A stretch of 32,103 nucleotides of DNA from Bacteriovoracaceae bacterium (GCA_016784965.1 JADHTQ010000050.1:1-32103), one strand, 5' to 3'; shown: positions 7,389-15,421, counted from the first letter of the stretch. A program made the numbers and translations. Notes: generated by a model not told the origin, from the sequence alone.

Positions 7389-9755
7389 CTAAAACTCATG
7401 TAAGACAACTTTATTATCTTTTAACACCATTTTGACATTATCAGTTTGTAGTACTCCCTCTAGTATCTTGCGCGAGAGTAATCGAGTGACATGCTTATGA
7501 AAAACAGCTTGCAGTGGCCTTGCTCCAAATGTTGCATCATAACCAATTTTAGACAAGAAATCGGAGCAGCTTTGATCTAACGTAAGAGTGATATTTTTAG
7601 ACTTTAGGCGGTTATTTAGAAGCTCTAATTGACGATTTACTAACTTGTGCATAATGGTCTGATCTAGAGTGTTGTAGGTTAAAATAGAGTCAAATCTACC
7701 CAATACTTCTGTTTTAAAAGCGAACTCAATATTATCTTCATTAGTGGTGAGAAAAATAATGGTGTTTTTGAAATTTATTGTGCGGCCTTTATTATCAGTT
7801 AAGCGACCATCATCTAAGATTTGCAACAAGATGTCAGAAAAATCAAGATGTGCCTTTTCAATTTCATCAAATAAAATAATAGCATAAGGCTTTGTTCTTA
7901 TTGCCTCGGTTAAGATCCCTCCCTCTTCGTAACCAATATATCCAGCAGGTGCTCCGATAAGTTTTGCTACAGAGTGTTTTTCTGAGTATTCACTCATATC
8001 AAAGCGGATTAAGTTTTTTTCGCTATCAAAAAGGTAGCTGCTGAGTGCTTTGGCCGTTTCTGTCTTGCCAACGCCCGAGGGCCCTTTAAGTAAAAACGAG
8101 CCAAGTGGCCTTGATTCATCACTAAGACCTGCATGAGAGGCAACTAATGTTTCAGATATTTCTAAAATTGCTTCATCTTGACCATATACTTTGCTTTTTA
8201 AATAGGCTTCAAGACCTAAGATGTGATTTTGCCTTGACTTTAAAATCTTTTCTTGGGGGATCATTGTCTGTCGAGAGATCACTGAAGCGATGTGGATTTC
8301 ACTTAGAACCCATTCATGGCCAAGTCCAGTAAGCTTTTTTTCAATTTCTGGTATTGAAAAGTATTTAATTTTCGATGCATTTTCATACTCTTGATTTCTC
8401 TCAGCTTGATCTAATTCAAACTTGAGTTTATCGAGATCATTTTTTAACTGTGATACTTGCTTTATGGCCAGAACTTCTTTTTCCCACATAGCTTTACCCA
8501 GATCAAAACGGGCCTGCATGATCTCTAACTCTTCCATGATATCTTTGTTATTATTTTCTACTTGCGCATATATTTTTTTGGCCCGTATCTCGGCCAAAAG
8601 CTCCTCAAGCTTTGCAGGCATCGCTTCTGCTGAGAGCTTTAAAGCCGAGGATGCTTCATCGATTAAATCGATTGATTTGTCGGGTTGATTTTTATTGGTG
8701 ATGTATTGATCAGAAAGTATTACTGCTTTAAAAATCGCATCATCGGAGATCTTAACCCCATGGTGTATTTCCATTTTTTCTTTGATCCCCATCAGAATTT
8801 CAATAGTATCTTCTTGTGAGGGCTCGCTTACATTTACGTTTCTAAACCTTCTATCCAGAGCAGAATCACCTAGGATATATTTTTGATACTCACTGGGAGT
8901 TGTTGCGCCAATACAATGAAGCTCACCTCTAGAGAGAGCAGGTTTTAGAAGGTTGGCAGCATCTATTGCTCCTTCGGTTTTACCCGCACCAACGAGTTGA
9001 TGAATTTCATCAATAAACAGTATGACTTGACCACTTTTGGTTTTTAAAAATTTGATCAGCTTTTGCAGCCTTTCTTCGAACTCACCTCTATATTTGGTCC
9101 CTGCCATTAAAGATCCCATTTCTAAGTTATAGACAATTTTGCCTTTTAAAACATCGGGAACCTTATCTTTTACGATAGCTTCAGCAAGCCCCTCAACGAT
9201 GGCAGTTTTACCCACTCCAGCAGGGCCCACTAGTACAGGATTATTTTTATTTCTTCTGCCCAAGATTTCCATGACCGCGCGAATCTCTTTTGATCTGCCA
9301 ATAACTGGATCGAGCTTTCCCTCATTTGCCAGCTCATTTAAATTTATCAGAAAGCTTGGCACTTCATCTTCTTGGTCGTTAATGTCATTAAATTCATTAT
9401 ACTTGATATCTAGCTCAGGCATGATTTGAGGGAGATATCGTAGGAGATCGGGCTCTCTAATCACTTGATGATTACTTTGAATAGCATGGGAGGAGGCATA
9501 AGTTAGCCACTCGGAAAACTTACTTCCCGGTCTTATTTGATCTATGGAGATATTATTGCTGACTGTAGGAAGTTGACTGATGCGTTTTTCAACATCATTT
9601 TTGTGTTTTTTGAGCTGTTTTGAAGAGTACGATGCGGGATTAGAAATTAGCCCCCACAGTAGATGGACTGGCGTCATTTCATTATTTTTACATTTCAATG
9701 CTTTTTCTTGGGCAATTGATAAACTACCCTCTACGACTTGATCAAAATTATTCAT
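7389..9755 (-). CDS. clpB: ClpB-like AAA+ disaggregase
   Basis: This is an HSP100 protein of 788 residues. It has an N-terminal Clp repeat domain (about 1-130), AAA1 with Walker A 'GPAGVGKT' (177-184), pore loop 'KYRGEFEER' and Walker B 'ILFIDEIH', a ClpB-type coiled-coil middle domain ending in 'SIPEIEKKL', and AAA2 with 'GPSGVGKTETAKAL', pore loop 'GYIGYEEGG' and 'ILFDEIEKAH'. The Arg-finger segment is 'GRFDS'. The middle domain and the lack of an IGF/IGL tripeptide favour a ClpP-independent disaggregase over ClpA or ClpC. About 25 residues normally found between sensor 1 and the Arg finger of AAA2 are missing, making it shorter than the usual 850-870. The ATG at 9755 is preceded by GGAG and starts exactly at the Clp N domain. 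An upstream in-frame TTG (9806) has no ribosome binding site. Confidence 0.85.
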   Translation of the reverse strand: MNNFDQVVEGSLSIAQEKALKCKNNEMTPVHLLWGLISNPASYSSKQLKKHKNDVEKRISQLPTVSNNISIDQIRPGSKFSEWLTYASSHAIQSNHQVIREPDLLRYLPQIMPELDIKYNEFNDINDQEDEVPSFLINLNELANEGKLDPVIGRSKEIRAVMEILGRRNKNNPVLVGPAGVGKTAIVEGLAEAIVKDKVPDVLKGKIVYNLEMGSLMAGTKYRGEFEERLQKLIKFLKTKSGQVILFIDEIHQLVGAGKTEGAIDAANLLKPALSRGELHCIGATTPSEYQKYILGDSALDRRFRNVNVSEPSQEDTIEILMGIKEKMEIHHGVKISDDAIFKAVILSDQYITNKNQPDKSIDLIDEASSALKLSAEAMPAKLEELLAEIRAKKIYAQVENNNKDIMEELEIMQARFDLGKAMWEKEVLAIKQVSQLKNDLDKLKFELDQAERNQEYENASKIKYFSIPEIEKKLTGLGHEWVLSEIHIASVISRQTMIPQEKILKSRQNHILGLEAYLKSKVYGQDEAILEISETLVASHAGLSDESRPLGSFLLKGPSGVGKTETAKALSSYLFDSEKNLIRFDMSEYSEKHSVAKLIGAPAGYIGYEEGGILTEAIRTKPYAIILFDEIEKAHLDFSDILLQILDDGRLTDNKGRTINFKNTIIFLTTNEDNIEFAFKTEVLGRFDSILTYNTLDQTIMHKLVNRQLELLNNRLKSKNITLTLDQSCSDFLSKIGYDATFGARPLQAVFHKHVTRLLSRKILEGVLQTDNVKMVLKDNKVVLHEF

Positions 9756-9914
9756 CTCTTTAAGGCTCCTACAAAAGTCAAAAGTCTTTTGATACTCTAA
9801 TCTCAAGGTGGGATTAAAGTAAAGTTTGTCAAGATTAGCAAACCCTATCTAACTTCCTGAAATTTGCCAACTCTGCTTTTATATGCTACGCTGCGTCTGA
9901 ATGGAGTAATAGCT

Positions 9915-10757
9915 ATGCAATATTTTAAGCAAGGTTCGTTGTGGCAAACAATTATTAAACAAGTGGCCTTTGCCAAATCCACTGGAGCATTATTGCCAAT
10001 CCAGGCCAATTGTCACTTTTTGGGTAAAGAGCAGTTTATTGTTCAGGTGGCCACTAATTTGCAGCGCAAGGCCTGGGCCAAAAAGCTTCAAGAAGAAGTA
10101 GAAGCTAAAGCAGGTGTAGCTTTTGTAAATCCATTTTTGCCTTATGACAAAGATCTCTTTGTTGCAGATGTTAGTCCCTCTCATCTTATCTTGCTAAATA
10201 AGTTTAACTTATTAGACAACCATATTCTGATTGTGACTCGCAGTTTTGTCGAGCAAAGCTCACCTCTTACAATCAGTGACTTTGAGGCGTTATGGAAGTG
10301 TATGTTGGAGTATGATGCCTTGGGTTTTTATAACTCAGGTGCCACTTCAGGTGCCTCTCAAAAGCACCGCCACTTACAAATGGTTCCACTACCACTAATG
10401 CCGGGGCTTACAAAATTACCCATTGAGCCCATCTCCAATCTTCCCTTTGATCATTATTTATTTAAATTTGATAGTGGTATCATGGATTCTTGTGAGCATG
10501 CTGCGAAGCTTACATTTGCAGAATATAATGCCGCCATAAATAAGTTAGGATTAACAGGTGGTGGCCCTTACAATTTATTGGTAACTCGCCATTGGATGCT
10601 TATAATCCCAAGAAGCAGTGAGAGTTTTGGATCGATGTCTTTAAATGCTCTGGGATTTGTGGGTTCTTTTTTTGTGAGTAAAGAGTCTGATTTAGAGGCC
10701 TTGGAAGGACTGGACCCAATGGAAATTTTACAAAACGTAGCAACCAAAAAAAAATAA
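9915..10757 (+). CDS. Ap4A phosphorylase-like (ATP adenylyltransferase) protein
   Basis: The 280-residue product resembles the APA1/APA2 branch of the HIT superfamily, which splits diadenosine tetraphosphate into ATP and ADP by phosphorolysis. The key evidence is 'SGASQKHRHLQMVPLPL', the H-x-H-x-Q catalytic block (H151, H153, Q155), preceded by 'NPFLPYDKDLFV' and 'SHLILLNKFNLLDNHILIVTR' segments typical of the family. The C-terminal part has 'PYNLLVTRHWMLIIPRS', also characteristic. Start: the ATG at 9915 has GGAG 7 nt upstream. An earlier in-frame ATG at 9864 would add 17 residues without a ribosome binding site. It is divergent from clpB and stops 1 bp from the convergent nuclease-like gene. 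A house-cleaning or stress-nucleotide role is inferred from the family. Confidence 0.82.
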   Translation: MQYFKQGSLWQTIIKQVAFAKSTGALLPIQANCHFLGKEQFIVQVATNLQRKAWAKKLQEEVEAKAGVAFVNPFLPYDKDLFVADVSPSHLILLNKFNLLDNHILIVTRSFVEQSSPLTISDFEALWKCMLEYDALGFYNSGATSGASQKHRHLQMVPLPLMPGLTKLPIEPISNLPFDHYLFKFDSGIMDSCEHAAKLTFAEYNAAINKLGLTGGGPYNLLVTRHWMLIIPRSSESFGSMSLNALGFVGSFFVSKESDLEALEGLDPMEILQNVATKKK

Positions 10758-10758
10758 A

Positions 10759-11907
10759 TCAAAGCTTTAATGAAACAAAAATGGGGTAGTGATCTGAGCC
10801 TTGCAAGGCCAGCACCAGTGCATTTTTCACCGAAAGATTTGGGGTTACAAAGCTGTGGTCAATTTTCACACTGGGCAATTTATCCCACTTGTTAGATGAA
10901 TAAGCTGGAAATGAGCGTTGAGTTGAGGGGAAGTCATTGAAGGCATCTAAAAAATGCTCTTTGAGCAGTTTATAACCAATTGGTGATAGAAAATATTTTT
11001 GTACCAGTGGCTCAAGTGATAGTGAGTTGGGTATATTAAAGTCTCCAATCAACATGACTGCCTCTTGGCGGTTTAGGTAATCTAAGTCATCTAGTACAGC
11101 TTGTTTGAAATATCTGATTTGGTTAACCAGTGGGCCATAATGATCCATTTCAATATTGAGTGTGGTCATAACCTTACTAAAAGTTGAGTTGAGTTTAAAA
11201 AAATCTCTATACAGTGTTAGCACTTCTCTCCAGGGATTGATTAGATGTGCGGGGACAATATGTATGGGCCTTCCATTTTCCACTACAGTTATGCGGTGGT
11301 ATGCCCTTTTGTACTCTTTGGACTTACGTGTATGAGAGTGCCAAAATTTTCTATAAATTTCTTTTTCTTTTGTATTAAAAGAGGGAGGAGTCCAGTCTAA
11401 AAGCACACTTTGTGTTGTTACATCAAATTGTTTTTTGCTAAATACTTTAATCCCAAATGTCGTGTGTTTGTGACTATAGGGCAAAAGAGCGTCAAAAATG
11501 TAACCGGCACCTTTGAGCATTTGATGTGTTTGTTTTGAAATTGCCCCCCGATAATACTCGCCAAAAATTAGAATATCAGGGGCAAGCTTACTATTAATCA
11601 AAGTTTGGAGATTATGGTCAAGAGGGGCAGTGGAGCCTTTTTTCATCCTCTTTAAAATCCTACTAGAAGTAGCTCCCCCTTCAATATTCCACCACAAGAC
11701 TTTTAGTTGTTCCACTTGCTGTTGTTGATTGTGTTCAAATTGCGCAAGATAGTGATTTAGCTGTTTTTTGTCCTCTGCTTTCATGCTTTGGTCCCAGGTC
11801 AGCTTCTCTACTGGGAGCAAGTTATCAACAGCTGTATAAGAAGCAATGGAAATCTGGGACAGATTGAATAGAATTAAACAAATCAATATGTTACGCAAGC
11901 AAATCAT
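10759..11907 (-). CDS. Secreted endonuclease/exonuclease/phosphatase-fold protein
   Basis: The motifs of the EEP (DNase I-like) superfamily occur in order: 'LKVLWWNIEGG' with Asn74, 'ILIFGEYYRG' with Glu117, 'IVPAHLINPW', 'LIGDFNIPN' with Asp289 and Asn291, and 'GSDHYPIFVSL' (371-375) near the C-terminus. These residues bind the metal and catalyse phosphodiester or phosphomonoester cleavage; the substrate cannot be told (nucleic acid, phosphoinositide or sphingomyelin-type). With the ATG at 11907 the protein begins with a good signal peptide (MICLRNILICLILFNLSQIS) and is predicted periplasmic or secreted, 382 residues. An upstream in-frame ATG at 12072 has a better ribosome binding site (AGGAC). 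It would add a 55-residue extension that looks like non-coding AT-rich sequence, so I prefer 11907 with some doubt. Confidence 0.78.
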   Translation of the reverse strand: MICLRNILICLILFNLSQISIASYTAVDNLLPVEKLTWDQSMKAEDKKQLNHYLAQFEHNQQQQVEQLKVLWWNIEGGATSSRILKRMKKGSTAPLDHNLQTLINSKLAPDILIFGEYYRGAISKQTHQMLKGAGYIFDALLPYSHKHTTFGIKVFSKKQFDVTTQSVLLDWTPPSFNTKEKEIYRKFWHSHTRKSKEYKRAYHRITVVENGRPIHIVPAHLINPWREVLTLYRDFFKLNSTFSKVMTTLNIEMDHYGPLVNQIRYFKQAVLDDLDYLNRQEAVMLIGDFNIPNSLSLEPLVQKYFLSPIGYKLLKEHFLDAFNDFPSTQRSFPAYSSNKWDKLPSVKIDHSFVTPNLSVKNALVLALQGSDHYPIFVSLKL

Positions 11908-12162
11908 CCATCGTCCATTGCAAATAGTAAGGGTAGTGAGCTTAAGTGCAATATACCAATAGAGAGCAATGTGTCTAAATGAGATCACAGTACTATGAAA
12001 AAAAGATAGGAATATGTAAATAGTTCGCACAATTTTGTCTCTCATATCAAAAAAGTGCATCAAACAATTCATATTGATTTGTCCTGACCGTGCTTGTCCC
12101 GGGCAAAGTGCAGTTTTTTAATTTTTTTTTACCCCATATTCTTTCATTGCCTTGCTGCACAA

Positions 12163-12191
12163 TTACGTACCATTACAAAACGATATATAAT
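12163..12191 (+). promoter_or_regulatory. Candidate promoter of the small-Cys/glutaminase/hgcAB operon
   Basis: A perfect TATAAT lies at 12186-12191, 33 bp before the first ATG of the operon, with only a poor -35 (TTACGT, 12163-12168; 17-nt spacer). The 11908-12223 gap between divergent genes holds nothing else I can support. Confidence 0.35.
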
Positions 12192-12223
12192 TGGCAAAAT
12201 TATTGTCTTCAGCAGAGGAATTT

Positions 12224-12442
12224 ATGCAAGATGATGTCAAATGTAGAGATTGTGTGCATTTTTATATTACCTGGGATCAAGCTAATCCTATGGGGTGTAG
12301 ATTGTTTAAATTTAAATCAAAATCTATCCCTTCCCAAGTAGTAAAAAAAGAATCAAATCAGCAGTGTCAGGCATTTAAACCAAAAGAAGGTGCGGACAAG
12401 AGCGAATCATCAGTAGACTTAAATGATGATAAGTTGTGGTAG
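12224..12442 (+). CDS. Small Cys-rich (probable metal-binding) protein
   Basis: The 72-residue product contains 'VKCRDCVHFYITWD', then 'PMGCRLF', then 'QQCQAFKPKE', giving a CxxC-x(n)-C-x(n)-C arrangement suited to a zinc or iron-sulphur site. Similar small CxxC proteins with the W-D...G-C...C-x-x-F pattern occur, to my memory, as uncharacterised proteins in delta/epsilon-type proteobacteria. The start at ATG 12224 is set by AGAGGAA at 12214-12220; an in-frame TTG at 12191 overlaps the -10 element and is unlikely. The C-terminus is hydrophilic and acidic. It is the first gene of the + strand operon leading to the glutaminase-like and HgcAB-like genes (39-bp gap to the next). The function is unknown. 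Confidence 0.65.
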   Translation: MQDDVKCRDCVHFYITWDQANPMGCRLFKFKSKSIPSQVVKKESNQQCQAFKPKEGADKSESSVDLNDDKLW

Positions 12443-12481
12443 ATTACAAAACTTACAAAACTTATAAAATGGTGAATACTT

Positions 12482-13327
12482 ATGAAATTAACGAATAATT
12501 CTTTTTTGAATTTGCTGATCCTACTGCTTTTGACATCATGGTCTTTTGCTTCTTGGGGAATTGAAGGAGTAGAAAATATCTCGGCAAGGCGCTTTGATGG
12601 AGAAAGTTTTCAGCAGGCCCGAGATCGAAACTATCAAAAGTTATTTTCCAAACACTCAAAACTTTTAGCAATACCGTCTGCTGAAAATGTTTCAGTGAGC
12701 TTTAGTCAGCTTGATTTGGCAAAAGTCTCGAAATTAGATGATTTTAAAAAGCTTGAAGAGATGTTTTATTACATGCGCGATCATCGCTTTATGACAACCA
12801 AGAAAAGACCAAACTTTTTGCGTAGAATATCTTGGCTATACCCAGATGATGGGTGTCACGTACGTGCTGAAATGGCGGCCTTAAAGCTTGCTGCAAGTTT
12901 TAGTCAAAGACCTCAAAAGATTTTTATCTTTGGAGAACTTGATCTTAAAACCAGCTTTTCTCCCAGAGGAAAAGTATCTTGGTGGTACCATGTGGCACTA
13001 ATTGTGAAAGTTAAAGATGAGATGTGGATTATTGACCCAGCAGTAGACATGCACTCGCCAATAACACTTGGTCAGTGGATAACGCTTATAAACCGCAAAT
13101 CAAGGCGTGTGAAGTTTAGTATTTGTAGCTCCTACACTTATACACCTTATCACCGCTGTAATACAAAAGTTGAAGAGCCCTACTCCAGAGTCTTGTTTTT
13201 ACAAAAGAGGTTTTTGAAGAAAGAATGGAAAAGAATATCAACTTTAAACCAAACTCCAAGTGAAGTGCTTGGTGACCTGCCTCCATGGACTATTGTGGAT
13301 TTTTTAAATGAAGGCAGCAAAAGGTAG
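12482..13327 (+). CDS. Secreted protein-glutaminase-like enzyme (Gln deamidase fold)
   Basis: A 281-residue protein with a clear signal peptide (hydrophobic stretch 8-23 ending 'SFA'). The core matches the protein-glutaminase family known from Chryseobacterium: 'SWLYPDDGCHVRAEMAAL' with candidate nucleophile Cys125, 'WWYHVALIVKV' with His170, and 'MWIIDPAVD' with Asp185. The order and spacing of Cys, His and Asp fit the papain-like triad of protein-glutaminases (42 and 20 residues apart there, 45 and 15 here). Such enzymes convert protein-bound glutamine to glutamate and release ammonia. Whether this one acts on the cell's own envelope proteins or on prey or host proteins cannot be told. The last 20 bp overlap the start of the HgcA-like gene, so both are probably co-transcribed. 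Family assignment is good; substrate is inference. Confidence 0.78.
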   Translation: MKLTNNSFLNLLILLLLTSWSFASWGIEGVENISARRFDGESFQQARDRNYQKLFSKHSKLLAIPSAENVSVSFSQLDLAKVSKLDDFKKLEEMFYYMRDHRFMTTKKRPNFLRRISWLYPDDGCHVRAEMAALKLAASFSQRPQKIFIFGELDLKTSFSPRGKVSWWYHVALIVKVKDEMWIIDPAVDMHSPITLGQWITLINRKSRRVKFSICSSYTYTPYHRCNTKVEEPYSRVLFLQKRFLKKEWKRISTLNQTPSEVLGDLPPWTIVDFLNEGSKR

Positions 13328-14405
13328 CAAAAGGCAGTCACGAGTGCAGCTTATACTCATAATTGTATTTTTAGTTTTATTGCAACTGTTGCGACTAACT
13401 TACTATCGCAAGGGGACTTCTTGGCAGGCCTTAGAGGATCAGAGCAGACCCTTGCCAATTGGTTTAAAATGGTATGATTTCATTTTGGCCTTCATCTGCT
13501 GGATGGACTCATTTGTCAGAACTTATGCCAAAAGACCAGGGCTTTATTATACAGGTAAACAGTATGATAGCAGCACGCCCATTCTTGTGACTTCAAACTA
13601 TCATTTAACAATATTTTCAATTTTGTGGCATATTAGAAAACTTGGCAGTTTCCGTTTATTGATAATAGATACTGACGGCATCAATGTTTGGTGTGCAGCA
13701 GGCAAGGGGCAGTTTTCCAACCAGCAAATCCTAGCAGTACTCAAGCGGTATAAGCACGATGTTTTAACCGGCCAAGGAAAGATTACCTTGATTTTGCCAA
13801 AACTCAGCTTTTCAGGCGTAATCTTGCAAGACCTAAAAAAAGAAAAAATTAATCCCATAATCGGTCCAATTTATGCCAAAGATCTTCCGACCTTTTTATC
13901 AGTATTGCCATACAAAGACCAAGACAGCGATTGTGTGGATTTTAATCTTGCAACCAGAGTGTTTACTTGCCTTCCAGGCCTGTTGCAAGTATTGACCATT
14001 CATTTAAAACTCCTACTTGTATTTATGCTTTTAAATAAGACACTTGCTGTAGAAATTCCATTTGGGTTGGTGTCGATACCACTTATTATTGCCACTTTGT
14101 ACCCTCTGCTTTTTCCCTTTATTCCAGGGACTCAATTTGCAAGCAAAGGGGTGTGGCTTGGAGCTTTTATTTCAGCAGGACTTGTTGCCCTTTTTGGCTT
14201 AGGTTATATTTCTAACTCACAATTGTTGTTTTCCATATTTTATACACTCGCGGCCTCTATCTTTTTTGGACTGTCTTATACAGGAAATTCAGCAATCAGC
14301 AATTACAGCAAGGTTAAAAAAGAGGTGGTTCGTTTTTTTCCCGTCGAGGTCTTGTTTTACACACTTTGTCTTGTCACCTTAATCTACAAAGAGGTGTGGT
14401 TGTGA
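13308..14405 (+). CDS. hgcA: HgcA-like corrinoid membrane protein (mercury methylation)
   Basis: HgcA transfers a methyl group from a corrinoid to Hg(II). Its hallmark is the cap-helix motif N(V/I)WCA(A/G)GK. Here 'GINVWCAAGKGQF' gives an exact match at 126-133 with the cobalt-ligating Cys129. Flanking blocks also fit: 'PILVTSNYHLTIFSI' before it, 'LIIDTDG', 'LILPKLSFSGV', and 'GPIYAKDLPTFL' after it. The C-terminal part has about five transmembrane segments (roughly 228-246, 250-274, 279-301, 304-324, 345-362). The 'SYTGNSAISNYSKVKKEV' block (323-340) resembles the HgcA loop F-T-G-S-T...G-V-E-K-E. An additional hydrophobic segment at about 13-31 precedes the corrinoid domain. The start is the ATG at 13308; a GTG at 13344 with AAAGG upstream is an alternative. 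A ferredoxin follows with a GTGA overlap, as expected for hgcB. The CdhD-type acetyl-CoA synthase subunit is excluded by the membrane domain. Confidence 0.85.
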   Translation: MKAAKGSKRQSRVQLILIIVFLVLLQLLRLTYYRKGTSWQALEDQSRPLPIGLKWYDFILAFICWMDSFVRTYAKRPGLYYTGKQYDSSTPILVTSNYHLTIFSILWHIRKLGSFRLLIIDTDGINVWCAAGKGQFSNQQILAVLKRYKHDVLTGQGKITLILPKLSFSGVILQDLKKEKINPIIGPIYAKDLPTFLSVLPYKDQDSDCVDFNLATRVFTCLPGLLQVLTIHLKLLLVFMLLNKTLAVEIPFGLVSIPLIIATLYPLLFPFIPGTQFASKGVWLGAFISAGLVALFGLGYISNSQLLFSIFYTLAASIFFGLSYTGNSAISNYSKVKKEVVRFFPVEVLFYTLCLVTLIYKEVWL

Positions 14406-14641
14406 TTGAGATCGATCAAACAAAATGCATTGGCTGTATTGTGTGCACCAAAGTCTGTCCCCATCAAGTTTTAGCGATGAAAAACCATAAGGCCGAAATA
14501 ATAAACCCAGACAAATGCATTGAGTGCGATGCTTGCGGCCTAAACTGCTCATCAAACGCCATAAAAGTAACCAAAGGAACGGGCTGCTTCTGGCTAATAG
14601 TCAAACAAGACATCCTAAAAAGACCCGGCAGCTGTTGCTAG
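14402..14641 (+). CDS. hgcB: HgcB-like 2[4Fe-4S] ferredoxin
   Basis: HgcB is thought to reduce the corrinoid cofactor of HgcA and to bind mercury through cysteines. The 79-residue product has two complete cluster motifs: C9-x2-C12-x2-C15-x3-C19-P and C39-x2-C42-x2-C45-x3-C49 (followed by Ser rather than Pro). It also has the additional conserved Cys62 ('TGCFWLIV') and ends in the vicinal pair C78-C79 ('RPGSCC'). The extra Cys and terminal Cys pair are hallmarks of HgcB that ordinary bacterial ferredoxins lack. The GTG at 14402 is chosen because AAAGAGG ends 7 nt upstream; its GTGA overlaps the TGA of the HgcA-like gene, giving translational coupling. It is slightly shorter than typical HgcB. 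Three bases after its stop begins the left 24-bp inverted repeat. Confidence 0.83.
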   Translation: MIEIDQTKCIGCIVCTKVCPHQVLAMKNHKAEIINPDKCIECDACGLNCSSNAIKVTKGTGCFWLIVKQDILKRPGSCC

Positions 14642-14643
14642 GT

Positions 14644-14667
14644 AGGTGCCAGCAGACTTGTGGGACT
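14644..14667. repeat. Left arm of a perfect 24-bp inverted repeat
   Basis: The sequence starts aggtgccagc and ends tgtgggact. Its exact reverse complement is at 15483-15506. The arms enclose the CPBP protease gene, whose stop codon lies 8 bp inside this arm. Flanking bases diverge immediately on both sides, and I see no target-site duplication. Confidence 0.9.
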
Positions 14668-14674
14668 GTGCGTG

Positions 14675-15421
14675 TCATGCAGGAAAGCGGCCAGAACTAA
14701 TGAGTGAGAAAAAGTCTGTACAAAATGCAACCGTACAGTGAGTAAGAACACCAGGCCAAATTGATCGACCCTTGAGTGCCAGCATGCCCAAGACAATACC
14801 CGCAAAGATGGAGCCAATCGCTTCGGGAAAAGGCTTGTGAATATGGATTAGGGCGTAGGGAATCACCATAATAAAAACAGCGACTCCGGGAATAAATTTT
14901 TCTAAACGAAATAAGCAAAAGCCTCTAAAGAAAAATTCAACACAGAAAAATTGGAGCATGTAAATGGACTCAAAGAGTAACCACATACCTACTGTTTCTG
15001 GTCGGTACAAGGGATAAAACTTATTAAAGTTTGGATAAAGGCAAGCTATCCACAAAAGGGGCAGCATAATGCCAAGTAGTGGCAAATACCATTTCATGGA
15101 ACTAAAAAATCCTGTGACCTTAAGGCCGTACCATCCATCAGTTTTCATTGGTACAAAGAAGTGTAAGCACAGGGGCAAAAGGACAAAAAGAACGCTAAAA
15201 GAAAAAGTGGTATAGACCTGAGCATACATAAAAAGTTCATTGACTTCACGCTCTTGCAAAAAGGGAACTAGAGTGTAGTGTTTAAAAAATGGGCCTTGCC
15301 AACCAAAATATTCCAAAAGCAGCATTACAACAGTGATAAGGATCAATGTAGAAGCAATACTCCAGTTAAAATTTTTTTGATAATTGGGTGGGATGTAGTT
15401 TTTTTTGATAAGCTCTAGCAT
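14675..15421 (-). CDS. CPBP-family intramembrane metalloprotease
   Basis: A 248-residue polytopic membrane protein with the CPBP (CAAX protease/bacteriocin-processing, Abi) signature. 'VEFFFRGF' gives E162-x3-R166 (the first Glu of the usual EExxxR is Val161), 'PYALIHIHK' supplies H193, and 'LTHCTVAFCTD' supplies H228. The segment between H193 and H228 is the expected G/A-rich helix ('SIFAGIVLGMLALKG'). Hydrophobic segments near 22-37, 68-90, 110-128, 148-170, 178-196 and 203-216 fit the family. Members cleave prenylated or other membrane substrates, or give immunity to bacteriocins; the substrate is unknown here. The gene stands alone inside a 24-bp inverted repeat pair and opposes the HgcAB-like operon, so it may be an inserted cassette. 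Confidence 0.82.
   Translation of the reverse strand: MLELIKKNYIPPNYQKNFNWSIASTLILITVVMLLLEYFGWQGPFFKHYTLVPFLQEREVNELFMYAQVYTTFSFSVLFVLLPLCLHFFVPMKTDGWYGLKVTGFFSSMKWYLPLLGIMLPLLWIACLYPNFNKFYPLYRPETVGMWLLFESIYMLQFFCVEFFFRGFCLFRLEKFIPGVAVFIMVIPYALIHIHKPFPEAIGSIFAGIVLGMLALKGRSIWPGVLTHCTVAFCTDFFSLISSGRFPA

Noticed and set aside
11908-12072. N-terminal extension of the exo/endonuclease-like protein from ATG 12072
   Set aside because: It has a fair AGGAC site, but the extension has a composition like AT-rich non-coding DNA and would bury an otherwise good signal peptide. Kept only as an alternative.
13310-13336. Functional tandem repeat at the glutaminase/HgcA junction
   Set aside because: Two copies of an agcaaaagg-type 10-mer in Lys/Ala/Gly codons are easily explained by composition.
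13308-14405. Plain acetyl-CoA synthase/CO dehydrogenase delta subunit (CdhD)
   Set aside because: The N-V-W-C-A-A-G-K motif, the C-terminal membrane domain and the adjoining Cys-Cys ferredoxin fit HgcA instead; no other acetyl-CoA synthase genes are nearby.
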